NCBI GenBank assembly: GCA_017427165.1
Contig: JAFRTK010000070.1
Coordinates: 1 to 64,000, forward strand
DNA length: 64,000 nt
Reading direction: 5' to 3'
Source of the DNA: Clostridia bacterium
GTDB lineage: Bacteria; Bacillota; Clostridia; Christensenellales; Aristaeellaceae
Shown here: piece by piece, positions 8,597 through 16,784 of the stretch
Position numbering within the stretch: the stretch's first letter is position 1
How the letters are laid out: each line of letters starts with the position of its first letter
The notes under the pieces: model-generated
What the model saw: the letters and a program-made list of their open reading frames with translations, nothing else
Database searches by the model: none
Told to the model about the DNA's origin: nothing
Made by a program: the position numbers and the translations under genes

Positions 8597-10894
8597 TTAC
8601 AGCAGCGCGCGCTGGATCTTGCCGCTGACGGTCTTAGGCAGCTCGTCGCGGAACACCACGATCCGGGGATACTTGTACGGCGCGGTGTGCTGCTTGACGT
8701 AGTTCTGGATTTCCTTCTTCAGCTCTTCGGTCGGCTCCGTGCCCTTGGTCAGCACGATGCTGGCCTTGACCACCTGGCCGCGCACCTCGTCGGGCGCCGC
8801 ACTCACGCCGCACTCCAGCACGTAGGGCAGCTCCATGATCACGCTCTCGATTTCGAACGGTCCGATGCGATAGCCGCTGGACTTGATGACGTCGTCCGCG
8901 CGGCCCACGTACCAGTAGAAGCCGTCCTCATCGCACCAGGCCAGGTCGCCGGTATGGTACCAGCCGTCGTGCATGACTTCCTTCGTCTTTTCCTCGTCGC
9001 GGTAATAGCCCTGGAACAGGCCGACCGGAATGCCGTTGGAAATATCCACGCAGATCTCACCCGGCGTACCGTCGGGAACGGGGTTGCCGTCCGCGTCCAG
9101 CAGGCACACATGGTAGATCGGGGCGACCTTGCCCATGGAACCCAGCTTGTGGTTCGCGCCGGCCAGGTTGCCGATGATCATGGTGCTTTCCGTCTGGCCG
9201 AAGCCTTCCATGATCTGCAGGCCGGTCTGCTTTTCGATCTGCCGGTAGACCTCCGCGTTCAGCGCTTCGCCGGCGCTGGAGGCATGGGTTACAGAGCTCA
9301 GGTCGTACTTGCTCAGGTCCTGCTTGCACAGCATGCGGTACATGGTCGGCGGCGCGCAGAAGGTGGTGATGTTGTACCGGGCAAACAGCGGCAGGATGTC
9401 CGCCGCGTCAAAGCGGTCAAAGTCGTACACGAAGATGGCCGCTTCGCACAGCCACTGGCCGTAGATCTTGCCCCAGCCGGCCTTGGCCCAGCCGGTGTCG
9501 GAAATCGTCAGGTGCAGGCCGTTCGGGTTCACGCAGTGCCAGTACTTGGCGGTATGCAGGTGGCCCAGCGGATGCTTGTAGCTGTGGGCCGCGATCTTCG
9601 GATAGCCCGTGGTGCCGGAGGTGAAGTACATCAGCATCAGGTCATCGCCGCAGGGGGTATCCTCAGTGCGGTTGTAGTGGGTGGAATACATCTGGTATTC
9701 CTCGTCGAAGTTGTGCCAGCCTTCCCGCGTGCCGTTCACGATCAGCTTCAGCTCCAGGCCCGGCGCGTTCTTCGCGGCCAGGTCGGCCTGGTGGGCGGTG
9801 TCCCCGTCGGCGGTGCAGATGATCGCCTTCACGCCGGCGGCGTTGAAGCGGTATTCAAAGTCATGCTCCTGCAACTGGGCCACGGCGGGAATCGCGATGG
9901 CGCCGATCTTCTCCAGCGCCAGGATGGAGAACCAGAACTGGTAGTGCCGTTTGAGCACCAGCATCACGCGGTCGCCCTTTTTGATGCCCAGGGACTTGAA
10001 GTAGTTGGCGCAGCGGTTGGACGCGCGCTTCATATCGTTGAAGGTGAACCGGTGTTCGTTCTTCTCCCGGTCCAGGTGCAGCATGGCCAGCTTGTTCGGC
10101 ACTTCGTCCGCGATCGCGTCGATGACGTCGAAGGCGAAGTTGAACTTCTCGGTATTCTTGAAGGTGATCTTCACGGGCGTGCCGTTCTCGTCCTTTTCCA
10201 CGTCGGCATAACGGTGCCACACACGGGTGCGGCCGTTCTCCGCCGGGAACTCCTGCAGGGCGGTGCCGGGCATGGCCTTCTCCGGCGTCAGTTCCGGAAT
10301 CGGGGCGCCGGTGGGGTTCAGGACGATAGCGTAGAACAGGCAGTCCTTGCCGCCCACGGCGATCATGCCGTGCGGTGTGCCGGAATCGTAGTAGATGGAG
10401 TCACCGGGATACAGGATGCTGATATGCTCGCCCACCTGCACCTTCAGGGAACCCTCGATGACGATATCGCACTCCTGCCCTTCATGGGTGGTCAGCTTGA
10501 TATCCTCCTTCTCCGCTTCCGGGCTGTAGGCTGCCTGCACATACAGGGGCTCCGCGATCCGGTTGCGGAAGGAAGCCGCCATGTTGTAGTAGATCATGTC
10601 GTGGGCTTCCTCAATGCGCTGGCCTTCGCCCTTCCGGGTCACCGTGAAGGAGTTCAGGTTCGGGCTGGAACCCTCGATGATATCGCCGACGTCTACGCCG
10701 AACGCCAGCGCGCAGCGGTACAGGAACGCGAAGTTCAGGTCCGACCGGCCCATTTCGCAGTCGATGTATTCCTGCTCCGTCACGCCGGTCTTGCTGGCCA
10801 TCTCCGCGATCGTGAGGTTTTCAATCTCGCGCAGTTCCCGGATCCGGTGTGCCATCTCCTGGATCTTGAAGTTCAGTCCCGTCATCTGTGCCAT
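8597..10894 (-). CDS. XRE-cupin-acyl-CoA synthetase fusion (AMP-forming)
   Basis: 765 residues in three parts. Residues about 8-75: XRE helix-turn-helix (ELREIENLTIAEMASKTGVT). About 110-190: cupin barrel (HEGQECDIVIEGSLKVQVGE, PGDSIYYDSGTPHGM). About 215-765: ANL-superfamily synthetase with MYFTSGTTGYPKIAAHS, EGFGQTEST, GWYHTGDLAW, YRIGPFEIES and catalytic lysine in PKTVSGKIQR. The VRGQVVKA and YRIGPFE segments resemble short/medium-chain (ACSM-like) enzymes, which activate acids such as butyrate and isobutyrate to acyl-CoA. Start ATG 10894 has GGAGGGAA upstream. A T-box leader precedes it and a terminator follows. Substrate is inferred, not shown. Confidence 0.88.
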   Translation of the reverse strand: MAQMTGLNFKIQEMAHRIRELREIENLTIAEMASKTGVTEQEYIDCEMGRSDLNFAFLYRCALAFGVDVGDIIEGSSPNLNSFTVTRKGEGQRIEEAHDMIYYNMAASFRNRIAEPLYVQAAYSPEAEKEDIKLTTHEGQECDIVIEGSLKVQVGEHISILYPGDSIYYDSGTPHGMIAVGGKDCLFYAIVLNPTGAPIPELTPEKAMPGTALQEFPAENGRTRVWHRYADVEKDENGTPVKITFKNTEKFNFAFDVIDAIADEVPNKLAMLHLDREKNEHRFTFNDMKRASNRCANYFKSLGIKKGDRVMLVLKRHYQFWFSILALEKIGAIAIPAVAQLQEHDFEYRFNAAGVKAIICTADGDTAHQADLAAKNAPGLELKLIVNGTREGWHNFDEEYQMYSTHYNRTEDTPCGDDLMLMYFTSGTTGYPKIAAHSYKHPLGHLHTAKYWHCVNPNGLHLTISDTGWAKAGWGKIYGQWLCEAAIFVYDFDRFDAADILPLFARYNITTFCAPPTMYRMLCKQDLSKYDLSSVTHASSAGEALNAEVYRQIEKQTGLQIMEGFGQTESTMIIGNLAGANHKLGSMGKVAPIYHVCLLDADGNPVPDGTPGEICVDISNGIPVGLFQGYYRDEEKTKEVMHDGWYHTGDLAWCDEDGFYWYVGRADDVIKSSGYRIGPFEIESVIMELPYVLECGVSAAPDEVRGQVVKASIVLTKGTEPTEELKKEIQNYVKQHTAPYKYPRIVVFRDELPKTVSGKIQRALL

Positions 10895-11096
10895 GATAAT
10901 TCCCTCCTGGATTGTCCTATAAACCCACGCTTTCCGATTACAGTTAATGCTCGTCTCAAGTTATCCCTTATGGGATCCGAAGGGGGCTGGGCGCTGCCGC
11001 GCGCGGTGCGCGAGGCGGGGATCCCGCCCGCGGTGCGCGTGCGATTCCTTGCGGAAAGCCCCCCAATCTCTCGGAAAGCCCTCCAATATCCCGTAT
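10895..11096. other. Spacer between T-box terminator and synthetase start
   Basis: About 200 bp without a gene. It holds a direct repeat GGGCTTTCCG on the minus strand (two copies about 27 bp apart), a GC-rich self-complementary block (about 10980-11040, GGCGGGGATCCCGCC) and a 13-bp inverted copy of the T-box terminator arm (10947-10959). Unusually long for a T-box-to-start distance. Confidence 0.6.
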
Positions 11097-11368
11097 AAAA
11101 AAATACCCGTCTCAAAGTTTTGCTTTGAGACGAGCATGTTACATCATACCCGCGGTACCACTCAAATTGCGGTTTCCTGAAAAACCGCCCCTTCAGGCTC
11201 CGTCAAGCCCTTTTGCCCTTACGCGGCTGGTTCGGGAAGGCTCTACTCGCGTTTCCGCTTTCTTCCTTCCGGCTCCGGAGCGACAGCTGACAGGTTCTTC
11301 CCGCGGCTCGCACCAACCGCCGCGTCTCTGATGGCCGAATTCCTGTTGCCCTCTCCTTCAAAGCCTTT
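11097..11368 (-). promoter_or_regulatory. T-box riboswitch leader, best specifier GUC (Val)
   Basis: Minus-strand leader. Stem I base GGCT-TTGAA-GGAG pairs with CTCC-GG-AGCC (kink-turn-like). Upper stem I has GCGGC-GGTTGGTGCGA-GCCGC, the usual distal loop. The T-box core is TGAGTGGTACCGCGGG (about 11149-11164), whose UGGU would pair with an ACCA tRNA end (discriminator A). The terminator is CGTCTCAAAG-CAAAA-CTTTGAGACG followed by seven T (11097-11132); TTGAG before the T-box can pair with CTCAA of the terminator's 5' arm as antiterminator. In the specifier loop the triplet three places before CTCC is GTC (11282-11284). The T-box itself is clear; the Val assignment is tentative. Confidence 0.85.
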
Positions 11369-11374
11369 AACGGG

Positions 11375-11403
11375 AGTTTACGCTTTTCCCCGTTGCTTGT
11401 CAA
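11375..11403 (-). promoter_or_regulatory. Sigma-A promoter of the T-box transcript
   Basis: TTGACA (11398-11403), exactly 17 nt, TAAACT (11375-11380) on the minus strand. The predicted start falls at about 11368, directly before stem I of the T-box, and 30 nt after the stop of the preceding GH2 gene. Confidence 0.8.
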
Positions 11404-11433
11404 CGGTTTCCGTTGTTTTTTGTTCGTACCGCG

Positions 11434-13812
11434 TTATTCCAGCCAGAGCACCCGCAGTTCATTTTCGCTGAAATCCCGGTCCGCGGTGACCGTCCGGGCC
11501 TCCCCGGGGTACAGCGTCAGCCAGTTGTCCGAGAACCTTGCGTCCCCGGCCTGCAGCTCCACGCCCGTGCAGAAGGTGTCCGCCTGCAGGGTGACCTGCC
11601 GGCCCGACCGGATCATCCGGATCTTCGGCTCCCGGAAGGGGAAATACTTCGGCAGCGTGCCCAGTTCCATGCATTCACTCACGGGGTTTCCATCCCCGTC
11701 CAGCAGGACACACTGCACGATCTCCGGCTCCTTCCCGCTTTCCGGCAGGACTTCGCCGGCCTTCACGCTGGCCATTGCCGGGCAGTCCGCTTCCAGCCGG
11801 AGCTCGCGGAGCTTCCGGCCTTCCCCGTCCCGGACCACGCATTGGGCGGTACCCCGGAAAGGCTCCAGCCGCTCGTTGGTCACATGCACCGTATATCCGT
11901 TTTCCCCGCGGCACAGCGTGACCGCCGTCGGCGCGAAGAAATGCCGTGCCCGGTACTGCAGGGCCTTCCACCGGCCCAGGGAGTCGATGCTGGCCCAGCT
12001 GGCTACCGGCCAGCAGTCGTTCACCTGCCAGTAAATCGCGCCCATGCACCGGCCGCGGTTCCGCCGCCAGTGTTCCACGCCCGCGCGCACCGCCTCCGCC
12101 TGCAGCCACTGGCTCGCGTGGGCCAGCTTCTCCATGGAGAAGGGATAGCGCAGCGTCTGGCTCAGGTAATACAGCGTCGTCGCGTTGCCGCTGCGGCACT
12201 TCTGGTGGTTTTCCATGACGCGGGAGAAGGGATTCATCTCCCGTTCCTCATGCACAAAGGTCTTCAGCGTATCCATGCGGGGGAACGACTCGAAGCCGAA
12301 CTCCGAACAGAACCGCGGATACCGTTCCGTGAAATCCGAGAAGGGCCGCCGCCCGTGCCACACGGACCAGTCGTGCACGTCGCCCCGGTCCAGACTGTTC
12401 GGGTCGTCAAACCCGCCGCCGGAGGACGGCGAGGACGGCCAGTAGAACACGTCCGGCGCTTCCTCCGCGCACACGTCCTTCAGCAGGTGCTCAAACTGTT
12501 CCAGGTAATCCTGCTTCAGGTATTCCGGCTGGTCCTTCACCCCGCCCCAGCTGAGCCAGGCGGTTTCCATCTCGTTGTTGCCGCAGATGAGCCCCAGGGA
12601 CGCATGGTGCCGGAAGCGGCGGATGTTGTCCTCCGCCTCCCGGGCAATGCTCTCCCGGAAAGCATCCATCAGCTTGTAGGTGTTGCAGGCGAACATCAGG
12701 TCCTGCCATACCACCAGGCCCATCTCATCGCACAGGTCAAAGAACGTCTCATCCGGATAGATGCCGCCGCCCCATACGCGGATGGAATTGAAATGGCAGT
12801 CCCGGCAGTCCCGCAGCAGCTGTTCCGTCTTCTCCCTTGTCACCCGGGAAAGCAGGTTGTCCTCCGGGATGTAGTCCCCGCCCATGGCGAAGAAATCCAC
12901 CCCGTTGCAGCACAGGGCGAAGCTCTCGCCCCATTCATCCTTCTTCCGGGATACGGTCATCGTCCGCAGGCCCAGGCGCAGGGTCTTCTCGTCCTCCGCC
13001 TTTCCGCCGGTGAGGACGGTCGCCTTCAGGGTATACAGCGGCTGGCTGCCCAGGCCGTTCGGCCACCACAGCCGCGGATTTTCCACAGCAAGGCGGATGG
13101 TCTCCCCGGGCTTTCCTTCCGCGGAAGCCGCCGGGTTTCCGTCCGGATCCAGCAGTTCCAGGCAAACCTGTTCCGCGCCGGTATCCGCCCGGATCTCCAG
13201 GTCCGCGCGGTTTTCGCTGTGCGCCTGGCGGATGCGGATGTTCTCCAGGCGGCTGTCGTAAAACTCAATCCGGCATGGGCGCCAGATGCCGGCGTCCGGA
13301 AGCCGGGGACCCCAGTCCCATCCGAACATGTAATGCGCCTTGCGCAGGAAGCCGGTGCCCTTCAGCTCGCTTCCGCCGTCGTAGGACACCTCCGGGTTTT
13401 CCCTGGCCGCGTTCTCCACATAGTCCATCGCGGGATCAAAGGAAACGCGGACCTGGTTTTCCCCTTCCTTCAGCAGTTCCTTCACCGGGAAGCGCCAGGT
13501 GCGGTGCATGTTGTCCGTGCGGGCCGTTTCCTGCCCGTTCACCTCCACCGCCGCCAGGGTATCCAGGCCCTCGAACACCAGGTCCGCGTGCGCATGCGCA
13601 AGTTCTTCCGCGGTCACACGGAAGGAACGCGCAAAACACCACCTGCGCCGGGTTTCGGCACAGGCGGTGAACTCATTCATTCCGTCAAACGGATCGGGAA
13701 TTTTCCCGTGCTCCAGCAGGGTATTCAGTACGCTGCCCGGCACTTCGGACGGGAAGCCCTGTCCGCCTTCCCCGGTCATTTCCCATGTTCCGCACAGATT
13801 CAGTTTTTTCAT
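11434..13812 (-). CDS. GH2 beta-mannosidase
   Basis: 792 residues, close to the usual length of GH2 beta-mannosidases. Jelly-roll sugar-binding domain at the N-terminus (LCGTWEM, VPGSVLNTLLEHG), immunoglobulin-like domain, then the TIM barrel with IRVWGGGIYPDETFFDLCDE, LICGNNEMETAW (acid/base Glu) and FCSEFGFESFP (nucleophile Glu). These are characteristic of mannosidases rather than galactosidases or glucuronidases. Removes beta-1,4-linked mannose from non-reducing ends. No signal peptide, so cytoplasmic. Last gene of the mannan operon, 34 nt after the acetylesterase; GAGAGGGG precedes the start. Confidence 0.92.
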   Translation of the reverse strand: MKKLNLCGTWEMTGEGGQGFPSEVPGSVLNTLLEHGKIPDPFDGMNEFTACAETRRRWCFARSFRVTAEELAHAHADLVFEGLDTLAAVEVNGQETARTDNMHRTWRFPVKELLKEGENQVRVSFDPAMDYVENAARENPEVSYDGGSELKGTGFLRKAHYMFGWDWGPRLPDAGIWRPCRIEFYDSRLENIRIRQAHSENRADLEIRADTGAEQVCLELLDPDGNPAASAEGKPGETIRLAVENPRLWWPNGLGSQPLYTLKATVLTGGKAEDEKTLRLGLRTMTVSRKKDEWGESFALCCNGVDFFAMGGDYIPEDNLLSRVTREKTEQLLRDCRDCHFNSIRVWGGGIYPDETFFDLCDEMGLVVWQDLMFACNTYKLMDAFRESIAREAEDNIRRFRHHASLGLICGNNEMETAWLSWGGVKDQPEYLKQDYLEQFEHLLKDVCAEEAPDVFYWPSSPSSGGGFDDPNSLDRGDVHDWSVWHGRRPFSDFTERYPRFCSEFGFESFPRMDTLKTFVHEEREMNPFSRVMENHQKCRSGNATTLYYLSQTLRYPFSMEKLAHASQWLQAEAVRAGVEHWRRNRGRCMGAIYWQVNDCWPVASWASIDSLGRWKALQYRARHFFAPTAVTLCRGENGYTVHVTNERLEPFRGTAQCVVRDGEGRKLRELRLEADCPAMASVKAGEVLPESGKEPEIVQCVLLDGDGNPVSECMELGTLPKYFPFREPKIRMIRSGRQVTLQADTFCTGVELQAGDARFSDNWLTLYPGEARTVTADRDFSENELRVLWLE

Positions 13813-13846
13813 ACAGGCAGCCCCTCTCGTCAGGGTTGTTCTCAGT

Positions 13847-15358
13847 TTACAGGCTGAACGGTTCCAGCGGCAGTCCGTTTCCGCCGAAGAGGTTCACCTT
13901 GTCGGACCAGTCTGTCCAGGCGTACCGGGCCTTCACCGGATGCGGGATCCCTTCCGCCTTCAGGCGCAGGGTGTTTCCGCTGATTTCGCCTTCCGCGGGA
14001 ACAAACTTTCCGTCCCCGCCGGCGATTTCCAGCAGGCGCGGGGCCTCCCCGTCCGATGTCCTCACCGGCTGCGTCAGGCGGACCACCAGGGTGTTTCCAT
14101 CCGCATACATATCCAGCGCCCGCGGGGAGACTTCCCCGTTTTCGCCGGTCATTGCCAGGGCCAGCTCCGCCAGCCGTTCGCCCACCGGGCGCTTCTTCAC
14201 CGGGTGGATATTGCCGTATTCGCCCTCATCCAGAAGGCAGATCATCCCGGTATTCCGCACGGCGTCCCGGACCGCGGCCTGCGAAAGCCGCGTCTTCGCC
14301 CACTGGAAGGTGTCCTCCGCTTCGAAATCCAGCCACATCGGCAGCTGGACAAACAGGAACGGCAGCTCCGGCGCGCGCAGCTTCTTCCGCCACAGCCGGA
14401 TCATGGCCGCCATCAGCTCATCATAGCGGTCGGTCTGCCCGGCGTCTTCCTCACCCTGGTAATACAGTACGCCGGTCAGCGAAACCGGGCATACCTTGTC
14501 GAACATCATATGCACCAGGCCGTGCGGGCGGAACGGGGATCCCGGTCCCTTCGGTGGGTTCCACGGGCACAGTCCGCAGGCCGCGCTGATTTCCGGCCAT
14601 GTGCATCCCGGATGCCCTTCCTTGAAATCCGCAACGGTTTTGTCCCAGGCGTCCAGCGTGCTCCGCCATTCCTTTTCTTCCCGGAGGAACTGTTCGAGGG
14701 TCTTTTCGCCGCACTCCCGGTTGTATCTTTCGGTATACCGGACGCCCTCGCTGATTTCCTGCAGGGTATCCTCATCCATCCAGCAGGTGACGGAGGTTCC
14801 GCCCCAGTAACATCCGATGATCCCCAGCGGGATATCCGGGTGTGCCCGGCGCATCTTCCGCGCAAAGAGCGTTGCCACGGCGCTGTTGTACTTTCCGTTC
14901 TCCGGGTCGGCCATGTGCCAGCGGGTGCGGTCAAACTGCGGTTCGTTCCCGTCGTCATACGCCTGTTTGGGCACGTTGAAGAACCGCAGCAGCGGGTCCT
15001 GCAGGTCCGGGAGGATCTCCGGGCCTTCCAGCGCATACTGCAGTTCCAGTTCCATATTGCTTTGCCCGCCGGCCAGGTATACGTCGCCGATGGCGATGTC
15101 CGCCGCTTCCGCGGTCTCCGCGCCGGCGGAAAAGGTGATCCGGCAGCCTTCCTGCGCCTCCTGGGGCGGCAGGGAGATCAGGAACTTCCCGTCCCGGGCA
15201 GTGCTTTCGCCCCGGGCCAGCCGTTTTCCCGCCGCGTCCGTCAGTTCAGCGGAAACACACATGCCTTCGGCCGCCTCGCCGAACAGGCGGATTTCCTTTC
15301 CGCGGCACAGGACCGCGCCGTCCGTAAACAGTGCGGACGGCTTCAGTTTCTTTTCCAT
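13847..15358 (-). CDS. Sialate O-acetylesterase-type carbohydrate esterase
   Basis: 503 residues with the SASA/GDSL-like core: DVYLAGGQSNMELELQ (catalytic Ser in GQSNM), GIIGCYWGGTSVTCW, VLYYQGEEDA and GNIHPVKKRPVGERLA (likely catalytic His). This family removes O-acetyl groups from sugars. In a mannan locus the likely substrate is acetylated manno-oligosaccharide, as in acetylated glucomannan. No signal peptide; cytoplasmic. Its start lies 10 nt after the stop codon of the GH130 gene, whose end supplies an AGGGG ribosome site, so the two are co-translated. Substrate assignment is inferred from context. Confidence 0.85.
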   Translation of the reverse strand: MEKKLKPSALFTDGAVLCRGKEIRLFGEAAEGMCVSAELTDAAGKRLARGESTARDGKFLISLPPQEAQEGCRITFSAGAETAEAADIAIGDVYLAGGQSNMELELQYALEGPEILPDLQDPLLRFFNVPKQAYDDGNEPQFDRTRWHMADPENGKYNSAVATLFARKMRRAHPDIPLGIIGCYWGGTSVTCWMDEDTLQEISEGVRYTERYNRECGEKTLEQFLREEKEWRSTLDAWDKTVADFKEGHPGCTWPEISAACGLCPWNPPKGPGSPFRPHGLVHMMFDKVCPVSLTGVLYYQGEEDAGQTDRYDELMAAMIRLWRKKLRAPELPFLFVQLPMWLDFEAEDTFQWAKTRLSQAAVRDAVRNTGMICLLDEGEYGNIHPVKKRPVGERLAELALAMTGENGEVSPRALDMYADGNTLVVRLTQPVRTSDGEAPRLLEIAGGDGKFVPAEGEISGNTLRLKAEGIPHPVKARYAWTDWSDKVNLFGGNGLPLEPFSL

Positions 15359-15367
15359 ATGGCTGGC

Positions 15368-16546
15368 TTATCCCCTGTTCTTCAGGTATTCCAGGTTTTT
15401 CCGGATCAGCTCTGCCCGCTGCCGCACGCAGTCCGGACTGCGCAGCGGATCCTCCGGCGTGTTGAACACGTAGTCGGTCAGGCGGTCCACATCGGTCTCC
15501 GCCACATGCATCCGGGTGTCGGAGGAGGCGTAGTAGATATACACCTTGCCGTCATCATCCGCAATGGCGCCGTTGCTGAACACCACGTTGCTAACGTCGC
15601 CGGTGCGCTCGCGCCCCAGCGGTCCCAGCAGCAGTCCGCCCGGCTCCGCGATGATCTTCGACGGATCCTTCAGGTCGGTCGCGAAGGCATACAGCACATA
15701 CCGCAGTCCCGCGGCCGTGTTGCGCACGCCATGGGCAATATGGATCCAGCCCCGGTCCGTGCGGATTGGCACCGCGCCGGCGCCGTTCTTGCTCTCGGTA
15801 ATCGTATGGTACTTCCGGCGGGAAAGGATCTTCTCCTCGTCAATCACAGGATGCGTGATGTCATCGCACAGGCCGAAGCCGATACCGCCGCCGCTTCCGG
15901 TCTCGATGAAGTCATCCATCGGGCGGGTATAGAACGCGTACTTGCCGTCCACGAATTCCGGGTGCAGCGCCACATTGCGCTGCTGCGGGGAGCGCAGGGT
16001 CTTCAGGTTCGGCAGGCGTTCCCAGTTTTCCAGGTCCTTCGTCCGGACGATTCCGGCCGCGGCCACCGCCGCGGAAAGGTCCGGGTTGTTTTCGTCCTTG
16101 CTCTCGGAGCAGAACACGCCGTAGATCCAGCCGTCCTCATGCTGCGTCAGCCGCATGTCGTATACATTGGTCTCCTGCTTTTCCGTGTCCGGCAGGATCA
16201 CCGGGTAATCCCGGAATCGGAAGCCCTCGGTGGGTTTGTCGCTTTCCGCCACAGCGAAGAAGCTCTTCCGGTCCGCGCCTTCCACGCGCACCACCATGCA
16301 GTACTTCCCGTTCAGCTTGATGGCGCCGCTGTTCATCGTCGCGTTGACGCCCAGCCGCTGCATCATAAAGGGATTGGTCTCCGGGTTCGCGTCGTACATC
16401 CAGAAGGGCGGGATATGCTCCCGGGTCAGCACCGGGTTCCGGTAGCGGATATACAGCCCGTTGTAGAAATGCTCGTCCGCCGGGTTCGGCCGCGCCAGCA
16501 GCCGCTCGTAGGCTTCCATCAGGGAATCAAAACTTCTGCTTCTCAT
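15368..16546 (-). CDS. GH130 phosphorylase, mannosylglucose phosphorylase type
   Basis: 392 residues from ATG 16546, preceded by GAAAGAAAGG; an open frame reaches 16648 but without RBS. The N-terminus ([20 protein letters not shown]) and [18 protein letters not shown] match subfamily 1 enzymes, which cleave beta-1,4-mannosyl-glucose with phosphate to mannose-1-phosphate and glucose. The catalytic Asp is probably in [18 protein letters not shown]. It follows a second GH130 and an epimerase, the exact set needed to convert mannobiose to mannosylglucose and then phosphorolyse it. Cytoplasmic. Confident in GH130; subfamily 1 well supported by length and context. Confidence 0.9.
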   Translation of the reverse strand: MRSRSFDSLMEAYERLLARPNPADEHFYNGLYIRYRNPVLTREHIPPFWMYDANPETNPFMMQRLGVNATMNSGAIKLNGKYCMVVRVEGADRKSFFAVAESDKPTEGFRFRDYPVILPDTEKQETNVYDMRLTQHEDGWIYGVFCSESKDENNPDLSAAVAAAGIVRTKDLENWERLPNLKTLRSPQQRNVALHPEFVDGKYAFYTRPMDDFIETGSGGGIGFGLCDDITHPVIDEEKILSRRKYHTITESKNGAGAVPIRTDRGWIHIAHGVRNTAAGLRYVLYAFATDLKDPSKIIAEPGGLLLGPLGRERTGDVSNVVFSNGAIADDDGKVYIYYASSDTRMHVAETDVDRLTDYVFNTPEDPLRSPDCVRQRAELIRKNLEYLKNRG

Positions 16547-16784
16547 GGCAAAACCTTTCTTTCTGCCTGTGTTTATCGACATACTTGCCCCGCATGTTCC
16601 ACAGATCAAGCAGCGCTCCTTTTCGGGGCTTGTGGGGCGAAGCCCCACCCCAAACTAATCCCCGTCCCCGCATCAGCCAACTTCAAACTGCTGCCTGTTT
16701 GTTTGCGGGGAAGGGGTGTAGGGGAAAGGGCAAAATATCAATAACTATCTATGGGGGAAAATTAACCAACAGTAATTATGTGCA
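16547..16784. other. 238-bp intergenic region between the two GH130 genes
   Basis: No gene seen. Contains a strong short hairpin GTGGGGCTTCGCCCCAC on the minus strand (around 16635) next to C/G-homopolymeric sequence, and an AT-rich stretch (16740-16800) with TTAACCAACAGTAATTA, reminiscent of the GTTAAC operator half-sites of this locus. A second internal promoter here is possible but not demonstrated. Confidence 0.45.

Noticed and set aside
11203..11403. 66-codon minus-strand frame in the region before the acyl-CoA synthetase
   Set aside because: It overlaps the T-box promoter, stem I and specifier loop, so this is leader RNA and not coding.
8486..16744. Several long plus-strand frames (8486-11098, 11413-13857, 13499-16744)
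   Set aside because: They lie opposite the acyl-CoA synthetase, GH2, esterase and GH130 genes, which carry intact motifs. Codon character shows them to be shadows.
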